From Deltaproteobacteria bacterium (lineage in GTDB: Bacteria; Myxococcota; UBA727; JABDBI01): a stretch of DNA of 7,365 nucleotides. Position 1 is the first letter of the stretch, and each line of letters opens with the position of its first letter. Under the pieces are notes generated by a model, which was given only the letters and a program-made list of their open reading frames with translations, made no database searches and was not told where the DNA came from. The translations under genes and the position numbers were made by a program. This document shows positions 1 to 5,592 of this stretch, piece by piece. The stretch is from contig JAESQZ010000032.1 of NCBI GenBank assembly GCA_016764955.1, positions 1-7,365 of the forward strand, in the 5' to 3' direction.

Positions 1-60
1 CTTAAGTCACCCTGGATCAAAACGGTTCGGTTGTGAAAGCGGGGAGCAAGTTGACCATGA

Positions 61-85
61 TCGGAAAATAGCGTATTATTTCCGA
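61..85. repeat. Inverted repeat in the leader region upstream of phhB
   Basis: TCGGAAA (61-67) and TTTCCGA (79-85) are perfect 7-bp arms, with further partial AT pairing inside the loop. The stretch after it is T-rich (99-110) but not immediately adjacent. It may be the remains of a terminator for an upstream gene or chance. Otherwise positions 1-175 hold no supported gene and no convincing promoter. Confidence 0.3.
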
Positions 86-175
86 GGCGATAGTCTGTTA
101 TTTTTATATTTAATAAGTGATGTTGGAGCCACAATTAATCTTGACTAATTTTGGATAGCATCCTAGGTATCTCTC

Positions 176-496
176 ATGTTAAAACACTGTAAGTCTTGCG
201 AAGGAGGCGTTCGCCCTATGGATTCTTCAACCGCTCAAAAAGAACTCGCCGGGTTAAAAAATTGGAATCTAGGTGAAGATAAAAAAAGCATTTGGAAGTC
301 TTGGGAGTTTAAAAATCACTACCAGGTGATGGGTTTTATAAACGCCATTGCTTTTATTTCACAACGAGAGAAGCACCATCCAGATATTTCCTTTGGCTAT
401 AACAATTGTCGAGTGAGCTATAGCACGCATGCGATTGATGGATTGTCTGAAAATGATTTTATTTGTGCGTCTTTTATTGATGCACTTGAGGATTAA
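176..496 (+). CDS. phhB: Pterin-4a-carbinolamine dehydratase (PCD/PhhB/DCoH family)
   Basis: This family dehydrates 4a-hydroxytetrahydrobiopterin, regenerating the pterin cofactor of aromatic amino acid hydroxylases such as phenylalanine hydroxylase; it acts in the cytoplasm. The 106 residues are full length. The family signature is intact: His67-His68-Pro69-Asp70, Tyr75-Asn76, Thr84-His85, Gly89-Leu90 and Asp94-Phe95. The three histidines and Asp94 match the active-site set known in mammalian PCD. The start at 176 is preferred because residues 5-11 (CKSCEGG) are the cysteine-containing N-terminal motif common in bacterial members. A second ATG at 218 has a better Shine-Dalgarno (AAGGAGG, 201-207), but those bases also encode the Glu-Gly-Gly of that motif. 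The first ATG has only a weak AGG 8 bp upstream. The next gene follows after 3 bp. No phenylalanine hydroxylase gene is visible, so the physiological partner is unknown. Confidence 0.95.
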   Translation: MLKHCKSCEGGVRPMDSSTAQKELAGLKNWNLGEDKKSIWKSWEFKNHYQVMGFINAIAFISQREKHHPDISFGYNNCRVSYSTHAIDGLSENDFICASFIDALED

Positions 497-499
497 TTA

Positions 500-904
500 A
501 TGTTCAAAGCATACGTACTTTTACTACTCTCTTTATCTGCTCTTGCTGCCACAGTACCACCAGATATCAAGGGTGGTTGGGCTGGACCGTGTTCTGGGTG
601 GTGGAGTGATTATTCGCAATATGGGTTCATCATAAAGACGTTTGGAGACAACGCTGTTTGGAAAGAGCACTTGAAGCTATATGAATTCGGAGCCAACAAT
701 GGCTGCACAGGGCAAAGTTCAGTTCAGCCATATAACGATGGCACTTATAGTGTTAACGCCAACGCAGATGGTACGTTCTCAATATCCATTACAGCGTCAC
801 ATTTTACACAGCGAAACAAGGCTATGTTGCTAAATGCTGGTGAAACTCTAAGAATTTATAATGGCAACGGGCCGGGATATGCTGATTATCACCGGATTAA
901 TTAA
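500..904 (+). CDS. Small secreted protein of unknown function
   Basis: I do not recognise this 134-residue protein. It begins with a Sec-type signal peptide: Lys3, a hydrophobic core at about residues 5-13, and likely cleavage near Ala16 or Ala17 (SALAA). The mature part of about 117 residues is rich in Gly, Trp, Tyr and Asn. It has exactly two cysteines (Cys31 and Cys69), which could form one disulfide in the periplasm or outside the cell. Short alternating polar/hydrophobic stretches suggest a small beta-rich fold; this is inference from composition. The start has a good ribosome binding site (GAGGA, 488-492, 7 nt upstream) formed by the last codons of phhB, and only 3 bp separate the genes, so co-transcription is likely. 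Its last 8 bp overlap the 3' end of the convergent glycerol-3-phosphate dehydrogenase gene. No lipobox is present. Confidence 0.8.
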   Translation: MFKAYVLLLLSLSALAATVPPDIKGGWAGPCSGWWSDYSQYGFIIKTFGDNAVWKEHLKLYEFGANNGCTGQSSVQPYNDGTYSVNANADGTFSISITASHFTQRNKAMLLNAGETLRIYNGNGPGYADYHRIN

Positions 905-2390
905 AATGCCTCAACAAATGCCCGAGCTCTTCTCGGGCTAGGTTGGCGCCATCTAGAACAGATGAGCGCTCAGATAAGCAGACATCCTGCATGTGCTTGA
1001 GCTCTTGGAGCTGTTGTTCACAAGAAAGCTTTTTTTCTTGAGCGAATATTTGGCTTGCGCGATTTAGGCAATGCACACCGCCACAGGTGCCTTTGCCTAA
1101 ATGCGTTCGACCTCGTAAGTCACTTAGGCGGCTGCAGATTTCGTTATGGATGCTGTAAGTTAAGTCTTCTTTGCTAATGCCCTCACACATGCAGACTTCT
1201 TCGGTTTCTGCTTCAGGATGAAATCCTGGTAAAATACGAGTATGTGTTTGGCAGGGTGTTTTGACGTCGAGCTTTTCAGCTAAAATATCCGTGACTTCTT
1301 CAGCGAGTTCTCGATAAGAAGCAAGCTTGCCGCCCATAATAGAGAATAGATTATTGTGGTGATTTAAAATCAGATGCTCGCGACTTAAAGCATATTCGTT
1401 TTTGCCCCATTCGTAAAGCGTGGGTCTTAGGCCTACATAGCTATTATGAGGCTCATATTTATCGATGCTTGGAAATATCGAGCGAGCAGATTCTATTACG
1501 TAACGGATCTCGTCTTCTAAAATAGGTATATTGTCTAAGTCGCCGTAGTAATCATCGTCGGTGGTGCCTATAATAGTCTCTTGCCCATGGGGCAGAAAAA
1601 ACATCTGGCGGCCATCGATGGCTTTCATAATCAAGCCATAGTTGGAGATACGATGCGGGTACACAACGTGGGTGCCTTTGCCTGGTCTTAAGCGATAAGG
1701 CTTATTGGTTTGTTTGGAAATAGAGGCACCCCAAGCACCAGTGGCGTTTATAACCCATTTGGCTGTGTGCTCTTCGTGGCGCTTGTTAACATGGTCATAG
1801 AATTCAATACCGGCAACTTGATTTTTGCTGTCTTGGATAAATTTCGTGAACTCGCAATAGTTACGAACTTGGGCGCCAGCAAGCTTTGCATCGACAGCAT
1901 TTTCGACGTTGAGTCTGTAAAAATCAACTGCCCACTCATCTAAAGTAACTGCGCCTAAGATATCAGGTGATAATCCAGGTTCAAGTTCTAATGCCTCTTC
2001 GCGTGTGAGTCGCGTATGGGTTTTGCCGTTTTTGAGAGGCTGAAATCGGTCGTAAGCTTCAAAAAAGATTTCAGCACCTTCGAGCAGAAACTTGCCACCG
2101 AAGTCTTTTTTCTTAACAGGAAACAAAAAGGGCACACGGTGTAATAAATGCCCGGCTATTTTCTGGATATAGCCAGAGTCTGTGCAGGCAGAACGTGTGG
2201 TGCCGACGTCATATCGTAAGTAGCGAATGCCCCCGTGAATCATACCAGTGTTGTTTCCAGAAGCGCCCTTCGCAAAATCATGTTTCTCTATTAATAGCGT
2301 TTTAATGCCGCGCAGTGCGCAGTCGCGCGCGATGCCAGCGCCGTTGATGCCACCGCCAATGATAATCACATCGTGTGAAGTGTCGGTCAT
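897..2390 (-). CDS. glpA: FAD-dependent glycerol-3-phosphate dehydrogenase, GlpA type with C-terminal BFD-like [2Fe-2S] domain
   Basis: Members oxidise sn-glycerol-3-phosphate to dihydroxyacetone phosphate and pass electrons to the quinone pool at the cytoplasmic face of the inner membrane. The 497 residues begin with an FAD-binding Rossmann motif (DVIIIGGGINGAGIARD, 7-23) and the ribose-binding Glu35. The substrate-domain motif MIHGGIRYLRY follows, with DEWAVDFYRL further on. The ATGAWG motif comes next, then IGTTDDDYYGD, YVGLRPTL and the late FAD motif SIMGGKLASYRELAEE. The C-terminal 100 residues carry Cys400-x-Cys402 and Cys436-x4-Cys441, the pattern of the BFD-like iron-sulfur domain of GlpA (RTHLGKGTCGGVHC). 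This points to GlpA rather than plain GlpD. No glpB, glpC, glpF or glpK is next to it. No Shine-Dalgarno precedes the ATG; a strong promoter ends 6 bp before it. A GlpD-like label is the main alternative. Confidence 0.9.
   Translation of the reverse strand: MTDTSHDVIIIGGGINGAGIARDCALRGIKTLLIEKHDFAKGASGNNTGMIHGGIRYLRYDVGTTRSACTDSGYIQKIAGHLLHRVPFLFPVKKKDFGGKFLLEGAEIFFEAYDRFQPLKNGKTHTRLTREEALELEPGLSPDILGAVTLDEWAVDFYRLNVENAVDAKLAGAQVRNYCEFTKFIQDSKNQVAGIEFYDHVNKRHEEHTAKWVINATGAWGASISKQTNKPYRLRPGKGTHVVYPHRISNYGLIMKAIDGRQMFFLPHGQETIIGTTDDDYYGDLDNIPILEDEIRYVIESARSIFPSIDKYEPHNSYVGLRPTLYEWGKNEYALSREHLILNHHNNLFSIMGGKLASYRELAEEVTDILAEKLDVKTPCQTHTRILPGFHPEAETEEVCMCEGISKEDLTYSIHNEICSRLSDLRGRTHLGKGTCGGVHCLNRASQIFAQEKKLSCEQQLQELKHMQDVCLSERSSVLDGANLAREELGHLLRHFN
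920..938. terminator. Possible weak hairpin terminator between converging genes
   Basis: GCCCGAG (920-926) and CTCGGGC (932-938) form a perfect GC-rich 7-bp stem with a 5-nt loop. It lies 16 bp after the stop of the secreted-protein gene and within the last codons of the glpA-like gene. Neither side has a clean U-run; on the minus strand a looser ATTTG...ATTTTAATTAA follows. It could end both transcripts weakly, but the bases are also coding. Confidence 0.35.
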
Positions 2391-2396
2391 GGAGTG

Positions 2397-2425
2397 ATTT
2401 TAACAGGACTAAGGTTGCATGACAA
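2397..2425 (-). promoter_or_regulatory. Predicted sigma-70-type promoter of the glpA-like gene
   Basis: On the minus strand, TTGTCA (2425-2420, 5 of 6 matches to the -35 consensus) is followed after 17 bp by TAAAAT (2402-2397, 5 of 6 matches to the -10). An extended-10 TG sits one base before the -10. Only six bases (CACTCC) separate the -10 from the ATG at 2390, so the predicted transcription start falls on or next to the A of the start codon. No Shine-Dalgarno lies between. The assignment rests on motif matching alone. Confidence 0.55.
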
Positions 2426-2470
2426 TATGGGACGTCCGATTAGAAAAACTTGTGATCAATCATGAGGCGA

Positions 2471-2533
2471 AGGCCAGCATGACAAGAATGATCCTAGATT
2501 GCCACGCTTCGCTTGCAATGACGATGCTGGCCT
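2471..2533. repeat. 63-bp palindromic element with 10-bp terminal inverted repeats (MITE/REP-like)
   Basis: AGGCCAGCAT (2471-2480) and ATGCTGGCCT (2524-2533) are perfect inverted repeats. Nested inside are ATTGC (2498-2502) and GCAAT (2515-2519) flanking a loop that contains CGCTTCGC. The inner sequence, read on the minus strand, carries GTCATTGCAAGCGAAGCG and GCAATC. That is the style of motif I recall from dispersed intergenic repeats in several proteobacterial genomes; I have not verified this. There is no room for a transposase, so any mobility would depend on enzymes encoded elsewhere. The element fills much of the gap between the SNase-like gene and the glpA-like gene, and its last two bases lie within the SNase stop codon. 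It could fold in RNA and act as a 3' end or attenuator. Confidence 0.7.
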
Positions 2534-3317
2534 ACTTCCCGTGATTTGTTTCGTTATACAAACAACTCATCCGCGTTTTCCCGTAGCGATATTTGAATGG
2601 GATGTAAAACATACTGGAGGTATCTTCTTCGGGTATATAATTGACCTTTTGGCAGGTCGCATAGAGTCGGTTGTGTCTTTTAATCACTGAAAGACCATTT
2701 TTGGTTGAAACCAGTCGATCGTAGACAGTTACTTTACGACGAGCACTTTCTGAATCTGAAGTAGTGAGCTCATCAGTCGTATTCCTCTTAGGTTTTCGCT
2801 CGGAAATGCTGTGCACCGAGGTGATAACATAATCTATATGGCCTTTGCTCCACATGCCCATTCGGTTTTTGATGGCTTCTTGCTGTAGCTCAACAAGATC
2901 TTCTTGGACTTCTTCTGGGCTCATAAACATGACGTGTGCAAGGCCTTTTTTGACCATGTCAACAGCGAGGTCATGGCAATCGCCTAAACTTCTTTTATAA
3001 AAATCTCTCTCTTCTCCAACTTCACAATGCCAGCCGTTGCGTCGTGCATTCTTAGTAGCAGCTTTGGCATTGTCAAAGAGTTCATCCGCACGCCAGTTAC
3101 CCCACTGATGAACAGCTCCATAAGATTCTAAAGAATTAAATCCTCGTACGCGGACCCGACTTCCGACGAGGGGGCCCTCAATAATCCGAAAGGTGTCGCC
3201 ATCGTTAAAATAGACAACAGCAGGCTCGCCGTTCACGAATATATGCGACGAGTATTTAGAATAAGAAAAAAGAGGTAAAACAAAAAAAATCCCGAACAAG
3301 AAAACACGTTTAATCAT
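2532..3317 (-). CDS. Secreted staphylococcal-nuclease-like (TNase/SNase domain) protein
   Basis: The 261-residue protein starts with a signal peptide (residues 1-20: MIKR, then a Phe/Leu-rich core) and should be exported. An SNase-like domain spans about residues 30-160. Compared with staphylococcal nuclease, Asp39-Gly-Asp41-Thr42 matches the calcium-binding loop, Arg56 matches Arg35, Glu64 matches the general base Glu43, and Arg109 in FYKR matches Arg87. The residue equivalent to the second calcium ligand, Asp40, is Asn61. Later family features KKGLAHV and GMWS are present. Residues about 165-261 form an extension with three cysteines after the signal peptide's exit from the core (YATCQ, MSCLY and context), ending in a YIPFKYRYGKTRMSC segment that I recall, unverified, from similar deltaproteobacterial secreted proteins. 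The start has a good Shine-Dalgarno (AGGGAG, 3330-3325, 7 nt spacing). DNA or RNA cleavage is likely but unproven given the Asn61 change. Confidence 0.85.
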   Translation of the reverse strand: MIKRVFLFGIFFVLPLFSYSKYSSHIFVNGEPAVVYFNDGDTFRIIEGPLVGSRVRVRGFNSLESYGAVHQWGNWRADELFDNAKAATKNARRNGWHCEVGEERDFYKRSLGDCHDLAVDMVKKGLAHVMFMSPEEVQEDLVELQQEAIKNRMGMWSKGHIDYVITSVHSISERKPKRNTTDELTTSDSESARRKVTVYDRLVSTKNGLSVIKRHNRLYATCQKVNYIPEEDTSSMFYIPFKYRYGKTRMSCLYNETNHGK

Positions 3318-3333
3318 AGCCAGTCTCCCTACG

Positions 3334-3361
3334 GGTATACAGTCTATGGACTCTCGGCCAA
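3334..3361 (-). promoter_or_regulatory. Possible promoter of the SNase-like gene
   Basis: On the minus strand, TTGGCC (3361-3356) and TATACC (3339-3334) are separated by 16 bp, each matching 4 of 6 consensus bases. The site lies in the 57-bp gap after serA, just upstream of the AGGGAG ribosome binding site. It is the best pair I see there but only moderate; read-through from serA is an alternative. Confidence 0.3.
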
Positions 3362-3370
3362 GGGTTGGTA

Positions 3371-3386
3371 TCGGTCAAATGACCGA
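3371..3386. repeat. Palindrome across the serA stop codon
   Basis: TCGGTCA (3371-3377) and TGACCGA (3380-3386) are perfect inverted repeats around AA. The serA TGA stop (3377-3375) lies inside the left arm. In RNA it would give a 6-bp stem with a 4-nt loop but no following U-run, so it is a poor intrinsic terminator. A protein-binding palindrome upstream of the SNase-like gene is equally possible. Confidence 0.4.
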
Positions 3387-4262
3387 GAAGAAGGATTTTG
3401 TACGTTCTATCAGCTCTAAACCCACTTTTTTTTGTGCTTCATGTGTTGAAGCAGCCAGATGTGGGGTGCAAATGACGTTCGGATGCGAAACGAGTTGATC
3501 ACCTTCTAGCGGAGGCTCTTCTTTGAACACATCCAGCGCAGCTCCACTTACTTTTCCGCTTTTTAAAGCTTGCAAGAGGGCAGCTTCATCTACGATGCCT
3601 CCGCGGGCAGCATGGAGCAGCTTAACGCCATCTTTCATCTGTTCAAAGGCTTTGTTAGCCACTAGGTTTTGAGTTTGAGCAGTCAGGGGTACATGGATCG
3701 TAATAAAGTCTGATTCAGCATAGAGCTCCTTCAGAGGGACGTTTAAGGGACTCTTAACCACTGGGTCATGAGCGATCACTTTCATGCGTAGGCCTTTGGC
3801 TAGATCGGCTACGATTTGGCCAACTCGGCCTAGGCCGATCACCCCAAGTGTTTTATCTCTAAGCTCCGTGCCCACGAACTCAGATTTTTCCCATTTGCCT
3901 TGCTTCATGCTGGTGGTTGCTTGAGGGATATGGCGCACCAAAGCCATTAAGAGTGCGATCGTATGCTCAGCTGTGCTGACTAAATTACCCTGCGGGGTGT
4001 TAAAAACTTCTATGCTGCGAGATTTGGCGGCTTCTTGATCTACGTTGTCTAAGCCAACACCAGCGCGGCCGATCATTTTGAGCTTGGAGGCTTTACTAAT
4101 CAGTTGCGCATTGGCTTTGGTTTGGCTTCTGATCAAAAGGGCATCATAGACTTCTATTTGTCTCAAAAAATCTTGCCCAACATCAACTTCAAACTCAGGA
4201 GAGTCTTGAAGCAATTTGATTGCTTCAGGCGACAGTTTGTCCGAAATTAGAACCCGTATCAT
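3375..4262 (-). CDS. serA: D-3-phosphoglycerate dehydrogenase, short form without ACT domain
   Basis: It catalyses NAD-dependent oxidation of 3-phosphoglycerate to 3-phosphohydroxypyruvate, the first step of serine synthesis, in the cytoplasm. The 295 residues cover the two Rossmann-like lobes of the D-2-hydroxyacid dehydrogenase family. The substrate lobe carries IGRAGVGLDNVD (64-75) and NTPQGN (88-93). The nucleotide-binding site is GLGRVG (143-148) with Asp166. The catalytic triad is Arg220 (AARGGIVDE), Glu249 (KEEPP) and His268 (TPHLAAST). The C-terminal ASB and ACT domains of 400-530-residue SerA proteins are absent, so serine feedback through an ACT domain is not expected. The start at 4262 is supported by AAGG (4272-4269) 6 nt upstream. 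It overlaps the preceding GH3-like gene by 38 bp, suggesting translational coupling. Another D-2-hydroxyacid dehydrogenase specificity cannot be excluded, but the motifs fit SerA best. Confidence 0.9.
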   Translation of the reverse strand: MIRVLISDKLSPEAIKLLQDSPEFEVDVGQDFLRQIEVYDALLIRSQTKANAQLISKASKLKMIGRAGVGLDNVDQEAAKSRSIEVFNTPQGNLVSTAEHTIALLMALVRHIPQATTSMKQGKWEKSEFVGTELRDKTLGVIGLGRVGQIVADLAKGLRMKVIAHDPVVKSPLNVPLKELYAESDFITIHVPLTAQTQNLVANKAFEQMKDGVKLLHAARGGIVDEAALLQALKSGKVSGAALDVFKEEPPLEGDQLVSHPNVICTPHLAASTHEAQKKVGLELIERTKSFFSVI

Positions 4263-4992
4263 GAACCACCTTAAACGAAGGGGTGTTTCGGTAGCCTTTG
4301 GAAACTTGAACCTTCGTATTAAGTTGATAGCGATATAGCCCTGACTTTTGGCTCACGATCACACCATAAATTTTGTTTTTGGCTAGTTCATGAACCCTAA
4401 ATATTTTCTTTTGGTCGTCTATGAACTCAAAAAAGACTTCTGGCAAAAATGGCAGGCAATGTTCAGTTTGTGGGGCTTTGATGAGTATGGGGGCTTCTAC
4501 ATAGTAGGGTTGTTTAGGCTCAAGCAGGCTGATGGGAAAATCAGCAAATTTAGTGGACCATTTAGATCGATAATAGGCTTGAGAGCTGTTGTCGATTTGA
4601 TTTGGTTCAGCCAGGGCTGCCTGCGTTGCAAAATAATTAAAAAAAGATCGTTCTAAGCTTTTCGTGTAGGGGATTAAGTTTGATTCACGATCAAATTCGT
4701 ATCGAATAATGGGCTCATCAACGAGGAGACTTGTTTGGTGAATCTTTTGGCGATCAATCCAGTGCCGCAGCTGAGCGTATTGGATCACAGGAATTTTTTC
4801 AGCGTATTCTTTGTATGTGTCGCTGGGTTTGACTTTGAATATTTGCCCGTAATTTGCATCGCTGAGCTTTGATACGATTTGACTTAAAACGCGTCTTTGA
4901 GAGTTCTCAGGATTTTTTAATTCTTGCTCAAAGTGAAACCGATGGGGAAATAACCAATACTTAAGTAAGTAAGAAGAAATAGGTGCTGACAT
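4225..4992 (-). CDS. Truncated GH3-family-like protein lacking the nucleotide-binding loop
   Basis: The 255 residues resemble two separated parts of the GH3 (auxin-responsive, acyl-acid-amido synthetase-like) adenylate-forming family. Residues 35-80 match the N-terminal pattern (LSDANYGQIF, then IPVIQYAQLRHWIDR), and residues 106-113 (LIPYTKSL) match the segment after the nucleotide-binding loop. Residues 180-243 match the late core: LPEVFFEF, the SGLYRY motif (217-222) and GYRNTPSFKVV. The Ser/Thr/Gly-rich loop that should precede LIPYT is replaced by YEFDRES, the central region is reduced to about 65 residues, and the C-terminal domain is missing. Bacterial GH3 proteins are usually about 500 residues. 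The frame is nonetheless open throughout and the gene overlaps serA by 38 bp. No good ribosome binding site is seen; the start lies 12 bp after engB. It is probably catalytically inactive or a decayed gene. The family call is from recalled motifs. Confidence 0.65.
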   Translation of the reverse strand: MSAPISSYLLKYWLFPHRFHFEQELKNPENSQRRVLSQIVSKLSDANYGQIFKVKPSDTYKEYAEKIPVIQYAQLRHWIDRQKIHQTSLLVDEPIIRYEFDRESNLIPYTKSLERSFFNYFATQAALAEPNQIDNSSQAYYRSKWSTKFADFPISLLEPKQPYYVEAPILIKAPQTEHCLPFLPEVFFEFIDDQKKIFRVHELAKNKIYGVIVSQKSGLYRYQLNTKVQVSKGYRNTPSFKVVHDTGSNFGQTVA

Positions 4993-4998
4993 ACTATT

Positions 4999-5013
4999 TT
5001 GACATTATGTCAA
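4999..5013. repeat. Palindrome at the engB/GH3-like junction
   Basis: TTGACAT (4999-5005) and ATGTCAA (5007-5013) form a perfect 7-bp inverted repeat around one base. The engB stop codon (5007-5005) is inside it and the GH3-like start codon is 6 bp beyond. In RNA the loop is too tight for the full stem, so a DNA-level operator-like site or chance are as likely as a hairpin. Confidence 0.35.
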
Positions 5014-5592
5014 TGACGCTAAGATTTCAAATCGCCCAATATTTTTGAGGCTTGAGGCCATAAAACAGTTCTCAAGTGGGATGCCGAGAACTTGAACAAA
5101 GCGCTTTTGGGCGTTTTTTCGCTTTGAAACAGGAATCTGATCAATCTTAGTTAAAATAACGCAATAGTTTTCCACAGAGTTGCGTAATTCATAACTCAAC
5201 TCCACATCTTCTTCTGAAACGTCACGTCGGCAGTCAAGCAGGTGAAACAGGCTTTGAAGCGTTTCGCGCTTTTCCAAATAATCCATGAGCATATTTGATA
5301 GCTCTTTTCGCTGTTTAAGCGAAAGTTTTGCGTAGCCATGGCCAGGCAAATCAACAATGCGAACAGGCTTTTTGTTGAGCTCGGCTTCAAAGAGATTCAG
5401 CGCCTGAGTGCGCCCTGGCGTTTTGGAAGTTCGGGCTAAGCTTTTCTGGCCACATAGATAATTAATCAGCGAAGATTTGCCAACGTTAGAGCGCCCAAAG
5501 AAAGCGATTTCAGGATGCTCACTGACTGGTAGCAAGTCGACATCGGGTGCCGACAGAATATATTTTGCTTTTTCAAATCTAAGAGCTTCCAT
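5005..5592 (-). CDS. engB: Ribosome biogenesis GTPase EngB (YihA/YsxC)
   Basis: EngB is a small GTPase needed for assembly of the large ribosomal subunit in many bacteria. The 195 residues are of normal length for the family. All G motifs are present: G1 GRSNVGKSS (33-41), the G2 region TSKTPGRTQ (55-63), G3 DLPGHGYA (81-88), G4 LTKID (147-151) and G5 ASSLK (179-183). Its start overlaps the ccsA stop by 14 bp (ATG at 5592, ccsA TAG at 5581-5579) and no good Shine-Dalgarno precedes it, so translation is probably coupled to ccsA. The GH3-like gene starts 12 bp after its stop. Confidence 0.96.
   Translation of the reverse strand: MEALRFEKAKYILSAPDVDLLPVSEHPEIAFFGRSNVGKSSLINYLCGQKSLARTSKTPGRTQALNLFEAELNKKPVRIVDLPGHGYAKLSLKQRKELSNMLMDYLEKRETLQSLFHLLDCRRDVSEEDVELSYELRNSVENYCVILTKIDQIPVSKRKNAQKRFVQVLGIPLENCFMASSLKNIGRFEILASLT

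Noticed and set aside
2..148. A 48-codon open stretch on the plus strand reaching the left edge, possibly the tail of an upstream gene.
   Set aside because: It matches no family I recognise and is short enough to be chance. The other two plus frames also have short tails, ending at 36 and 71, so there is no basis for choosing one.
141..169. TTGACT followed after 17 bp by TAGGTA as a promoter for phhB.
   Set aside because: The -35 is good, but the -10 matches only 2 of 6 consensus bases, so I do not call it.
218..496. An alternative phhB start at the ATG at 218, behind a strong AAGGAGG.
   Set aside because: The cysteine-containing CEGG motif upstream of it is typical of the family N-terminus, and its codons account for the Shine-Dalgarno-like sequence.
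1710..1943. A plus-strand open frame within the glpA-like gene.
   Set aside because: It lies opposite a well-conserved coding region and has no recognisable motifs or ribosome binding site; it is an antisense shadow.
3341..3352. A short near-palindrome (AGTC, 4 bases, GACT) upstream of the SNase-like gene.
   Set aside because: Four-base arms are expected by chance and nothing else supports an operator there.
4390..4656. An 88-codon plus-strand frame opposite the GH3-like gene.
   Set aside because: The minus-strand frame is longer, fits the operon spacing and carries family-like motifs; the plus-strand product has none.
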